Assembly: GCA_903862645.1 (NCBI GenBank)
Contig: CAIOZF010000164.1
Span: 1-36,786 of the forward strand
Source: an uncultured Gammaproteobacteria bacterium
GTDB lineage: Bacteria; Pseudomonadota; Gammaproteobacteria; Pseudomonadales; Pseudohongiellaceae
Direction of reading: 5' to 3'
Length of the DNA stretch: 36,786 nt
The number at the start of each line of letters is the position of its first letter. Within the stretch, counting starts at the first letter, position 1. The position numbers were made by a program, and so were the translations under genes. Below, in pieces: positions 5,832 to 14,351 of the stretch. Under the pieces are notes generated by a model, which was given only the letters and a program-made list of their open reading frames with translations, made no database searches and was not told the origin of the DNA.

Positions 5832-8771
5832 TCAAAACTTGATCCTGACGCCGAACCGCAGTTCCCGGCCCAGAATGTCGTAGTAGGTTGGGTTCGATGC
5901 CGGGTCCACAGGGTTCGCGCCGAAACGGGGAAACACTTCTGGATCCTTGTCGGTCAGGTTCTGGACCACCAGAAATAGTTCGGATTCGCTATTGAGGATT
6001 TGGCTAAGCTGATAACTTACCGAGAGATCAAAAAAGACTGCGCCATCCATTTGATTGTTGTCGATGGTACGGTTGAACACCGTCGATCTCGGACAGCCGG
6101 TTTGGCATTCGACATAGGTGGCATCAATGACACCGGAGCTGAGCCCACGCCCAGTCAGACTCACCCGCAGGTCATTAAGACGGTAGGTGCCGGTCATTGT
6201 GTACTTGAGCTCGGGCGGTCCATCACCATTCGAGCCGACCGTGTCGACCACAGGGCCGGCACCAGTATCAGTGGATCTCTCAAGATACCGGGTTGCCAGT
6301 GCGCGCAATTGCACCTCTCCGGGTATGCCGGACACCAGGTTGCCGACTTCGAACGTGTAGCTGCTTTCTATGTCGACCCCGCGGTTGGTTTCAACGACGA
6401 AATTGATTGGCTGGGTTCTGACATTGTTGAGAGTGCCATCAGGGTTGCGAATGATCGATGGACAGAACTGCGTCTCGCCAGCAAAGCAGCGATCGAGGGT
6501 CGCCTGTCCACCAACTGTTCCAATAGAGTCATTGATATCAATGTTGTAGAAATCCACCGAGGCACTGAAACCTTCGAGAAGGCTGGACTGATACACCAGG
6601 CCAAATCCTGTTGAGTCGGCCACTTCAGGTTGCAGCCCGAGATTGCCGACCGTTGCGGTGTTGGCTGTGCTGACTTCATTGTTGCGGAAAGGATCGGTAA
6701 CCTGATTTCCTGCAAAGAGAGAGGTGGCGAAAAGTTCACGTCGGCTGGGCGAGCGAATGTCACGCGACAATGTGCCACGAAGAAGAATGTCTTTGAGAGG
6801 CTGAAAATTCAGACCTGCCTTCCATGTGGTGACTGTGCCAGAAGTGCTGTACTTGGCAACGCGCACAGCAGCATTCAGTGTGGTCGGCAACGGATTGAAC
6901 AGGGGGATAACAGTCTCTGCGAATCCCTCCGTTACTTCGTAGCTGCCGAAGATCGGAGACTGGTTACCAAACCAGGATTGGTTACGCCGGTTGTTGTCAC
7001 TTTCGATACCGTCGCCGTCTTCAATTCTGTTTTCAAAGCCCACCGCCAGCGACACTTCGCCAGTCGGAATATCAAATGCTGTGCCTGTAATGCGGCCAGC
7101 AAATACCTTCTGAATATTGTATTCCTTCGCATACGACCAGCCAGCCACATAGTTGACAGCTTGCGCACTGTTCACGCCGATACCAAACAGATTGTACGGC
7201 ACGCAACCATCATTCGGCGATGTCAGTGTCGAACGGCAGACCACCACATTGGAGCCTGGCACGATGACAGAATCGATTGCTCTGTTGTAGTTGTCTCGAA
7301 GAGTGTCCCAGAACTGCTTGGTATTGATCGACTCGCCATATTGATAATAACCACTGTAGGTCCAGTCTCTATCGAACATCTCGAAGTTGCCGTCGATACC
7401 AACAACGTAGCGATCCAGAGCAACATTGTTTTTTGACCGAATCGTTCCTACATCAATGTTGTAGGTCCCTATGGTGAGAGTTGTGAGATTTCTTGCAGCC
7501 ATCAGGCCGCGCACAGATGGCGGGATAAACGCATTGTCACGCTGCACCCTGAGGGTGCCAGGGTTGAACCTTACCGCGGATGCTACGAGGGAGTCATTGA
7601 CGCCAGTGCTGTATTGCGCGAACACCTCCATGTTGCTTGATATCTCGTAACTGGCCCGGGCGAATACGTTCTTGCGCATGGCGTAGGGAGAAACGGTGGT
7701 GTACTTCTGTACGCTGTTCTCAACCCAGTCACCGCCCTGGCTGAATGCAGTACCGACCAGCGAGCCATAGTTGAACTGGTAGGGCACGCCACCAGGTCCG
7801 AAAGCGGTTCCTCGCAATGGGCCTGCCGTGATGATGCCGCCAGCGGTCATATTGTTTGGCGCACTTCGGTCAACGACTATGCGTTCCGGAAGACCGTTCG
7901 TGGCGGTATACGCAGGGTTGTTGATGATGTTCCAGCCCTCAGTACAAAAATCCAGCATGCAGTCTTGAATGCCGTCTACCTTGCTGTACTCGCCACTCAA
8001 TAGAAAATGTCCACGCCCTTCAGCAAAAGAAGCCCCATAAGAAGCCGTAATTTTCTGCGCGTCGTTGTCACCATCGTCGGTCATGCCACTTTGCAACTCC
8101 AGCTTGGAGCCGGTGAATCGTCGGTCCAGCACAAAGTTGACGACACCGGACATCGCATCCGACCCATACACTGCTGAGGCGCCACCGGTGACCACATCCA
8201 CGCGCTGAATCAGTTGTTGCGGAAAAGGGTTGATATCGATCTGACCCGTGGGCTGCGATGCAACAACGCGCTGCCCGTCAAGCAGCACAAGCGTGCGGGC
8301 AGTACCAAGATTTCGCAGGTTCAGCGAACTGATTCCGGCCCCGCCAGCGCTTGTAGAGCGGCGCGTATTGACGGGCGTTTGATTGCCGGCAAATGCTGGC
8401 AACTGATTGAGATAGTCACCAATGTTCGTTCCGGAGAAGGCATCGATCTCATCGCGACTGAGCACACTCGTCGGAGTGGGGGCCGTGTAGCCATCACGCT
8501 TCACCAACGAACCCGTGACGGTGATCTCTTCAATGTCCTGCGCGATGACCGCACCTGCATCCGCAAGCAGAAACGGCAGTAAAAATGCTGTCAGACGTGG
8601 AGTCAATCTGGGGTACCTGGCGACTCGGCCGGGCTCAGTGATACATGCAGATTCGGTTTGCGCTGAAATGGATTGGTAGAGCAGCGTTTGTCTGCCAATG
8701 AACCACGGGTGCTTGCGGAGCGCTTGCTCAAGATAGTCACGTTTTGCTTGCCTCATATCGTTATGCCTCAT
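5832..8771 (-). CDS. TonB-dependent outer-membrane receptor
   Basis: This 979-residue receptor would import a large or scarce ligand using TonB energy. After a hydrophobic signal segment ending VIAQ come a TonB-box-like IEEITVTGS, the plug domain (LRNLGTARTLVLLDGQRV, then RVDVVTGGASAVYGSDAMSG) and a beta-barrel ending in RFGVRIKF with the C-terminal Phe typical of outer-membrane proteins. The annotated start leaves about 65 residues before the signal core, which is unusual. A second ATG at residue 6, or a TTG just before TPRLTAFLLPF, would give a more normal signal peptide. The large barrel and the NLRNLG plug wording are typical of marine gammaproteobacterial and Caulobacter-type receptors. 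It is probably cotranscribed with the amidase. The ligand cannot be told. Confidence 0.92.
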   Translation of the reverse strand: MRHNDMRQAKRDYLEQALRKHPWFIGRQTLLYQSISAQTESACITEPGRVARYPRLTPRLTAFLLPFLLADAGAVIAQDIEEITVTGSLVKRDGYTAPTPTSVLSRDEIDAFSGTNIGDYLNQLPAFAGNQTPVNTRRSTSAGGAGISSLNLRNLGTARTLVLLDGQRVVASQPTGQIDINPFPQQLIQRVDVVTGGASAVYGSDAMSGVVNFVLDRRFTGSKLELQSGMTDDGDNDAQKITASYGASFAEGRGHFLLSGEYSKVDGIQDCMLDFCTEGWNIINNPAYTATNGLPERIVVDRSAPNNMTAGGIITAGPLRGTAFGPGGVPYQFNYGSLVGTAFSQGGDWVENSVQKYTTVSPYAMRKNVFARASYEISSNMEVFAQYSTGVNDSLVASAVRFNPGTLRVQRDNAFIPPSVRGLMAARNLTTLTIGTYNIDVGTIRSKNNVALDRYVVGIDGNFEMFDRDWTYSGYYQYGESINTKQFWDTLRDNYNRAIDSVIVPGSNVVVCRSTLTSPNDGCVPYNLFGIGVNSAQAVNYVAGWSYAKEYNIQKVFAGRITGTAFDIPTGEVSLAVGFENRIEDGDGIESDNNRRNQSWFGNQSPIFGSYEVTEGFAETVIPLFNPLPTTLNAAVRVAKYSTSGTVTTWKAGLNFQPLKDILLRGTLSRDIRSPSRRELFATSLFAGNQVTDPFRNNEVSTANTATVGNLGLQPEVADSTGFGLVYQSSLLEGFSASVDFYNIDINDSIGTVGGQATLDRCFAGETQFCPSIIRNPDGTLNNVRTQPINFVVETNRGVDIESSYTFEVGNLVSGIPGEVQLRALATRYLERSTDTGAGPVVDTVGSNGDGPPELKYTMTGTYRLNDLRVSLTGRGLSSGVIDATYVECQTGCPRSTVFNRTIDNNQMDGAVFFDLSVSYQLSQILNSESELFLVVQNLTDKDPEVFPRFGANPVDPASNPTYYDILGRELRFGVRIKF

Positions 8772-9289
8772 GTTTCAGTCGTATTTGAAGGGATCAAACA
8801 GCGCTGTGCACATGGGCTTCGCAAGTGCCGTGCCACAAATATAAGCTAATGATTTAACAATATTTTTATGGTTTTTAAGGAATACCTTGGACCTCTATTA
8901 TGCCGTTTTCGTGCACCAAGTTATTGAACACCTTGCACAGTTAGTGCGCCTGTGGCGTCAGCCTTCACCCTTGTTAGCGATCTCCTGAATCGTGGCGCAA
9001 GCCAAAGAGAAATCATGGGGCAACTATTGCCCTGGCTTCACAGGATTGGTGCAAAGGGGAGCTTACGCATGCGTAACTATCTCAACAGGCAATCCTGTTG
9101 GCGGATGTGCTGAACCTGCGCACTAGTGCCTGAAATGGCAAGAAATTCAGGGTGTTCATTGCAGATTGGAGGTGCAGGAGTCCCAATCACATTACGGTAC
9201 TAATCCCACATGGCACCATTAATGCTTGTTGTGTTAGCCAGTACTGATTCTTAGGCCAAACAACGTGTATTTCGTGAGGCGGATGTTAG
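8772..9289. other. Divergent intergenic region between receptor and parB-like gene
   Basis: These 518 bases serve as upstream region for both the minus-strand receptor and the plus-strand ParB-like gene. An AT-rich patch around 8840-8880 could hold the receptor promoter. The only strong structure is the perfect 14-bp palindrome at 9063-9076. No coding fragment is recognised. Confidence 0.45.
9063..9076. promoter_or_regulatory. Perfect 14-bp palindrome, candidate ParB/KorB-like operator
   Basis: TTACGCATGCGTAA is perfectly self-complementary and lies 213 bases before the start of a ParB/KorB-like gene. Proteins of that family bind palindromes of about this length near their own genes; the KorB operator is TTTAGCSGCTAAA. 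The link is inference: a 14-bp perfect palindrome is expected about twice by chance in a window this size. Confidence 0.3.
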
Positions 9290-10279
9290 ATGCAGAAAAA
9301 CATTCTCAGCGAGCGTCAGGAAGCTCCGCTCTCTGAGCCTGAAGTCATAGGATCAGTGCTTAATCTTCCAGTCGCCGATGTGATTGCCAAGCCACAGGTC
9401 AGACAGTTCTTTTCCGGTATAGAGGAGCTCGCGAGCTCACTGGCAATTGAGGGGCAGCAATCGCCTATCATTGTGTATCCCGCCAATTCGCGCGGAAAGT
9501 TTCTGATACAGAAGGGCGAAAGGCGGTGGCGCGCTTGTCTGAAAGCTGGCATCAAATACATCAAGGCAATTGTCAATGATGTCCCGGCGAATCCCTTGGA
9601 AGAGACTGCTGGTGAACTTATAGAAAACATACAGCGAGAGAGCCTGACCTCGCTGGAAATTGGTCGTGCGCTCAGTTCCTTTATTGAAGCGGGCTGGAAA
9701 CAGGTCGATATCGCCGCACGAATAGGCAAGTCGAACAAGTATGTCAGCATGCATCTGGGCTTGCTGAATCTACCCCAATGCGTCGCGGACCTCTTTGAAA
9801 AGCGCGCTGTCACTGATGCCGACACACTGAATACGCTAAGAAGAATTTACGAGCTGGACAGCGAGCGCTGCCTTGAACTTTGCCAGACAGGACTCACCCA
9901 AGGTTTGCAAAGACAGCAATGCCGATATGTATTGAGGTATCTGCTGAGCAAACTGACCAAAGTCGAGAATTCCCAGACCACATCGTCAGGCGGGAGAGCG
10001 AGGCCTGCTTCGACACGCAGATCGTTTGGGAAGCCTCTCTTGAATGGATATAGGGAAGGTGCCAGTTCAGACGTGCCGTGGGTGTCTGTGCCACACGAAT
10101 CGGTGATCGTGTTGACCGAGATTCAGATTGAAGGCGCTCGCAAGGTGGTAAGACTCATTACCGACCGCATCTCATTTGACAAGAGCCTCGTGTGGATAGA
10201 GATTGAAGAGGACAACGGATCCAAGGTAGTTCGATCCGTAAACGTCGCAGAACTCAAATTGCTGTCGATCAGTGACTAA
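9290..10279 (+). CDS. Orphan ParB/KorB-like DNA-binding protein
   Basis: This 329-residue protein has the ParB layout. The N-terminal domain has LPVADVIAKPQVR and the nucleotide-binding GERRWRA (76-82), then ENIQRESL (112-119). A helix-turn-helix follows at about 136-158 (WKQVDIAARIGKSNKYVS). A basic Ser/Arg/Gly linker (about 226-262) leads to a small C-terminal beta-domain (about 268-329, VVRLITDR, LVWIEIEED, NVAELKLL) that resembles the SH3-like dimer domain of plasmid KorB rather than the chromosomal ParB C-terminus. No parA is adjacent, so it is a plasmid- or island-type ParB acting alone as a partition or transcription factor. The ATG follows GAGG at 10 bases. The lone position suggests acquisition by transfer. 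Confidence 0.82.
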   Translation: MQKNILSERQEAPLSEPEVIGSVLNLPVADVIAKPQVRQFFSGIEELASSLAIEGQQSPIIVYPANSRGKFLIQKGERRWRACLKAGIKYIKAIVNDVPANPLEETAGELIENIQRESLTSLEIGRALSSFIEAGWKQVDIAARIGKSNKYVSMHLGLLNLPQCVADLFEKRAVTDADTLNTLRRIYELDSERCLELCQTGLTQGLQRQQCRYVLRYLLSKLTKVENSQTTSSGGRARPASTRRSFGKPLLNGYREGASSDVPWVSVPHESVIVLTEIQIEGARKVVRLITDRISFDKSLVWIEIEEDNGSKVVRSVNVAELKLLSISD

Positions 10280-10282
10280 TGT

Positions 10283-10668
10283 GTTGAGTTGCACCCAGAG
10301 CTGACCCACTAACCGCAGGGAATTGCATCGAAAGCGGGTCAATATAGCGTTGAGTAGTCGCAAGACTGCTGTGACGCGAGCTCTCTTATGAAGTTAGCGC
10401 TTAGGAGATATGTCCGTAGAACAATATCAACGTCTAATCTTTTTACTTATTTTCAAGAAATCAGTCACGATCTAGATGGACAAGAGAATGATAGAAGCGA
10501 TCCCATAGCTAGCTGCAGAGTTTAAAAGCTTAGGCTCTTCATCATCCACGAAACCATAGCCAGCAAGAATTGTTGAAACCGACTAAGTTATCGCTATCGA
10601 GTAATAATATTTTCTGGGCTTTGCTATTTTTCGAAAGACGCGGATTCAACTACGAAGAGCATGCCGAT
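10283..10668. other. Intergenic region after parB-like gene
   Basis: This is AT-rich DNA without a supported gene. It contains the IS21-like repeat remnant at 10302-10341 just after the ParB-like stop. A short AGTTAGCGCTTAG string near 10393 has a palindromic AGCGCT core. Otherwise no structure is seen. Confidence 0.4.
10302..10341. repeat. TGACCC-type inverted repeat, possible IS21-family end remnant
   Basis: TGACCCACT (10302-10310) and AGCGGGTCA (10333-10341) are inverted with one mismatch. Read on the minus strand, the block resembles the block at 1551-1584, including TTTC and ATGCAATTCC. No transposase of that family is in the window. It directly follows the ParB-like gene, so it may mark one edge of a transferred segment. 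Confidence 0.3.
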
Positions 10669-12175
10669 TTAGGCGGACTTTCGCAGTGTGCCAAACAGCA
10701 GCAGCCCACCCACCTGCAGCGGGATAAGCAGCGCCAGCGTCCACACCGAGGCCGTGAAGCCCGCCAGCACATAGCCGCCGATGCACAATACCCCGTTGGC
10801 CAGCGCATAGGGCAGCTGGGTCTGGAAGTGTTCGAAGGCGTCGCAGCCCGCGCCGGTGGACGACAAAATAGTGGTCTCGGAGATGGGCGAGCAGTGGTCG
10901 CCGAACAGTCCGCCCGAGAGCACCGCGCCGATGCACACATACAGCGGCGCATCGATGGCGACGGTAGCCGGCAGCGCCAGCGGGAGCATGATGGCAAAGG
11001 TTCCCCATGACGAGCCGGTGGCGAAGGAGATGCTGCAGGACACAAGAAAGATCATCACCGGCAGCGCCCACGGTGCTGCGTTCTCGGCCGCCAGCGTGGC
11101 GACATAGACATCCCCCCCCCAGCGCCGTTGTCATGTCGCCCATGGCCCAGGCCAGCAGCAGCATGACCGCCACCAGCATCATGCGACTCATGCCTTCCAG
11201 AAATACCTGCACACTGGTCATCAAAGGCTGCGCTCCCGCGAAGGCCATCAGTAGAATCAGCGCAACGGCCGCACTCAGATAGGCTGTAGAGAGCCCCGCA
11301 CGGAAATCGGCGCCACTCACGCGCCCGAAGGGAAAGCCCAGCGGCACCAGCGTCCACAGCAGCACGATGAACAGCACCAGCAGCGGCAACCAGATAAAAG
11401 ATGCCCGCGCCTTGTCGGAAGTGCCGGGCGGCGGCGCATTCAATGCCGCATTCGCCGCTTCGTCAGGCGTCAGTCCTTCCAGCGCGGCACGGCGTTCCAC
11501 CCGCGCCATCGGCCCGAACTCCACCCCGGTCAGCGCCAGCAAAGGCACCGCCAATACTGCCAGCCAGGCGTAGAACTGGAAAGGCAGCGCCGCAACCAGC
11601 GCCTGAAAGTCTGACTGCTCGATGCCCAGCGCTGTGAACTGCTGTTCCAGCAGACTCATGATGTAGACGCCCCAGCCAATGAAGGGCACCAGAATCGCCA
11701 CCGGCGATGCGGTGGAGTCGATGATGTACGCCAGCTTGGCGCGGGACACCCGCAGGTGATCCGCCATAGGACGGAAGGTAGGGCCGACGATCAGCGGTGT
11801 CCCCAGATCGGAAAAGAAGATCACGACGCCGCCAATCCACGCCGAGATCTGCAGACGCGCTTTCGTGGTGATGTAGCGCGCGACTTTCGCTGCGAAGGCC
11901 CCGCCACCACCTGAACGCTCCATCAGCGCCACGAAGCCCCCTATGAACACCAGCAAGACCAACACGCCGGCGTTGTAGCTGTCGGTGACCTGGGGCACCA
12001 GATAGTCGCGCACCATCAGGCTCACCCCGCCCAGCAGCGCCGGCCCCTCGATCATCAGCACGCCCGCGAACAGCCCTGTGAACAGGCCAACGATGACATT
12101 GCGCAGACTGATGGAAATGAAGAGGGCAAGAAGGACGGGCAAGAGACTGAAGATATCCGGAGCAGTGACAGGCAT
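10669..12175 (-). CDS. NhaC-family Na+/H+ antiporter, frameshifted in a G tract
   Basis: This multi-spanning inner-membrane antiporter would exchange Na+ (or an organic pair) for H+. The first frame gives the N-terminal two thirds: LLPVLLALFISISLRNVIVG, then GAFAAKVARYITTKAR, SDLGTPLIVGPTF and STASPVAILVPFIGWG. It continues to MGDMTTALG and then loses homology. The second frame (from about 11110 down to 10669) continues with DVYVATLAAENAAPWALPVM, FATGSSWGTFAIMLPLALP and LFGDHCSPISETTILSSTGA, the conserved NhaC C-terminal half. The break is in nine consecutive C bases on the plus strand (11112-11120); eight would restore LGGDVYVA. I prefer the ATG at 12175 to the upstream one because it begins at the family's usual N-terminus. 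It could be a pseudogene, a phase-variable gene or a sequencing error. Confidence 0.82.
11112..11120. repeat. Nine-base C homopolymer inside the nhaC-type gene
   Basis: This is a run of nine C on the plus strand (G on the coding strand) at the exact point where the antiporter reading frame shifts by +1. Eight bases would restore one continuous frame. Homopolymers of this length are common slip sites in vivo and common error sites in sequencing. Confidence 0.85.
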
Positions 12176-12282
12176 GGGCGTTCCGCAGTGAGTGAAAGTT
12201 GTTGCGGCATCATACCCCACCGCTGTGGGACCGGGACGAGCCCGCGAACTTTTTTCTCATTGGTCGCTCGACCAGAGCATCC

Positions 12283-12290
12283 GGGGGGGG
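12283..12290. repeat. Eight-base G homopolymer upstream of the nhaC-type gene
   Basis: Eight consecutive G lie about 108 bases upstream of the antiporter start codon. Upstream tracts of this kind can change promoter spacing, but no promoter was recognised here. It is notable mainly because a nine-base tract interrupts the same gene. Confidence 0.5.
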
Positions 12291-12430
12291 CTGGCTGGCG
12301 AACCAGTCATGCCAGTGGGATCTGATCACCGCCAAATATCTGCGAACTGTTGGCCGCGGGCTGCCGCGACATCGTCGTATTTCTGATGGCGCTTATTTTT
12401 GTAGGGCTTGACCGTTGCAGGCGGGTAACC

Positions 12431-12735
12431 TCACGCGCTAATCGCTTGTGGATACAAATCCAGCCCACCGCAGTAAAAATAAATAGCGTTGCGAAATCCA
12501 CACGCCTTCCGTTTGATGCGCTGAATGCCGCTGTTCATACTTTCCGAATGCCCGTTGTGACTCTTTAACAGCACTGCGTTCAAGATTAACTACAGATGCC
12601 GCTTGATGGTCGGCCCCACTTTATTCATCGGCTCCAAGCGACAGCGCTGCACCAATCCCAACCGGCGCGCCGCATGATCCGATCCACCACGCCCCAGGAC
12701 AGATCCAACATCTGTGCTACGGCGCCTGCAACCCT
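12431..12735 (-). pseudogene. ISL3-family transposase remnant
   Basis: Two pieces of an ISL3-family transposase survive. Near 12640-12735 is the helix-turn-helix segment VAQMLDLSWGVVDRIMRRAG, followed by a stop. At about 12431-12570 is the C-terminal end with [20 protein letters not shown], then [14 protein letters not shown] and a TGA. The catalytic DDE centre between them has been deleted, so the element is dead. It lies between the antiporter gene and the TPR-oxygenase gene. No terminal inverted repeats were identified. The family call rests on the very characteristic C-terminal wording. Confidence 0.75.
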
Positions 12736-12809
12736 ATAATCTGTGCGTAAAGGTCTGTGTCTCTCTGGGGATAAGGGTCATCTACCCACTTCAAACGGTG
12801 AAGCCCCAA

Positions 12810-14351
12810 TCAGTTTATATATCGATATATGTCGAACGCGATTACACACCTTTCTGTGTCTTCGCTAAAAGGAATGGTTCTGTGAAAAAGAGAGGAAGGG
12901 AATAAAATAATATCCCCCACTTTGGGATGATGAATTTTACGAGCATAACTATCATCTAGGATGGGTAAATCATGACCGTGAAGACCCAGCTCTATTGAAC
13001 CTTCATCGGTATCTGATGAATCGATAGTTTTTAGATACACGACACCGCTTAGCCAACCCGAAGGATGATTGTGTGCTTGCTGATAACCAGTCTTAAGCAG
13101 TCGAACGAACCATCCCCTGATGTCATATTTAGCAGGCCATGATTTCATGTAATCGCAATCTTCAGACTTGAATTTGGAATGATATGACTCTATTTCCTTG
13201 CGCAGAATTCTTTCAAGAGCCTGACAGTTCTTACCAGCACCAAATATAGTGGGCGAGGTCTGAAAACCTGATCTTGTTACGCCGTGCTGAGGTTCCCAGA
13301 CCGCATTTTCGTTCGCGGCCTCGAGCATTAGAGCTTCGGCAAAGCGGCTCACATCAGCAACGTGATTATTTAAATTGCCTGCATGAAAAAAGTCTAAGGG
13401 ATTTTTACAAAATGGATACGGATCTGCGAGCCCTAGTTGATTAGTGACAAACGCACTGACGGCGGCTATCCGAAGATTGGTTTCACCTGAATTGGCAAGT
13501 ACGTTCAACCTTTGTTCTAACTCTGCATAGCGCCCTAAGAAATAAAGACATTCAAGAGCGAGAGATTTCGAGTTAAACCAGAATTGAGGGTCAGATGGGT
13601 TAATAACTGTTGCTGAGATGTAGTCAAAGTGCTCAAGGGCTTTTTCATAGTTGCCAAGTCCTTTTAACGCGTTGCCCATATTGTTATGGGCTTGGGTGGA
13701 GCCAGGCATAATCTTTATAGCATTTTTGTAACAGTCTATTGCGGCTTCCAAGTTCCCCGTATCCTGCAAGATACAACCCATATTGATGTAGGCATTGGCA
13801 TAATCTGGCTTTATCTTAAGAGCCTGCTTGTAGCTTTCCAAGGCCTCCCCTGTATCACCTAGACCTTGAAGCGCCCCTCCCATATTATTATAAGCTTCGA
13901 CGCAAGCCGGGTCGATCTTGAGCGCTTTTCTGTAGCTTTGGATAGAGCCTTCCAGGTCTCCCATGTGCTGTTGAGCGGCGCCTAAGTTGTTATGGGCGTC
14001 GGCATTGTTAGGCTCGAGCTTGACAGCCTGTTGATAGCAGTCGATGGAGAGTTTCAAGTCTCCCATATCGCGACGGGCAAGACCCTTTAGCCAATAGATT
14101 TCAACAAAGTCAGGCCTGATCTTCAGGGCACTTCGGTAACAATTTATGGTCTCTTTCAGGTCTCCTTTGCCATGCAGAAGAATGCCCAAATTGATATAAC
14201 ATTGAGCAATGACATCTAGTGTTTGGCTACCGGCAGACTTTTTTTTGTGGGATTTTAATATAGCGCGATAACATGCTTCGGCATCGTGAAGGTTACCTTC
14301 ATTATGGGCTGCAACGCCTCGGTGCAGCGCTTGAGCGGGTGTTAGATGCAC
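12810..14351 (-). CDS. TPR protein with C-terminal putative 2OG-Fe(II) oxygenase domain
   Basis: This is a 513-residue fusion. Residues about 1-245 are six to seven tetratricopeptide repeats of 34 residues (ADAHNNLGAAQ, VEAYNNMGGAL, ANAYINMGCIL), visible in the DNA as imperfect 102-bp repeats at about 13640-14290. A linker leads to a C-terminal domain (about 315-513) of the putative 2OG-Fe(II) oxygenase type (Pfam 2OG-FeII_Oxy_5): AHNHPSGWLSGVVYL at 426, GDIILFPSSLFHRTIPF with His490, and Arg501 in ERCVIAF as the likely 2-oxoglutarate contact. Candidate iron ligands are His427 or His429 and His490; the acidic ligand is not obvious. The TPRs probably present a protein substrate. No Shine-Dalgarno sequence is clear before the ATG. 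IS remnants flank both sides, so the gene may have moved with mobile DNA. Confidence 0.85.
   Translation of the reverse strand: MHLTPAQALHRGVAAHNEGNLHDAEACYRAILKSHKKKSAGSQTLDVIAQCYINLGILLHGKGDLKETINCYRSALKIRPDFVEIYWLKGLARRDMGDLKLSIDCYQQAVKLEPNNADAHNNLGAAQQHMGDLEGSIQSYRKALKIDPACVEAYNNMGGALQGLGDTGEALESYKQALKIKPDYANAYINMGCILQDTGNLEAAIDCYKNAIKIMPGSTQAHNNMGNALKGLGNYEKALEHFDYISATVINPSDPQFWFNSKSLALECLYFLGRYAELEQRLNVLANSGETNLRIAAVSAFVTNQLGLADPYPFCKNPLDFFHAGNLNNHVADVSRFAEALMLEAANENAVWEPQHGVTRSGFQTSPTIFGAGKNCQALERILRKEIESYHSKFKSEDCDYMKSWPAKYDIRGWFVRLLKTGYQQAHNHPSGWLSGVVYLKTIDSSDTDEGSIELGLHGHDLPILDDSYARKIHHPKVGDIILFPSSLFHRTIPFSEDTERCVIAFDIYRYIN

Noticed and set aside
12817-12830. Perfect 14-bp palindrome ATATATCGATATAT
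   Set aside because: It falls in the last codons of the TPR-oxygenase gene (IYRYI) and is simple AT repeat sequence; it shows how easily such palindromes arise by chance.
13640-14290. Tandem 102-bp DNA repeats, considered as a possible repeat array
   Set aside because: The period equals 34 codons and the repeats are the TPR units of the gene, so they are protein repeats and not a separate DNA element.
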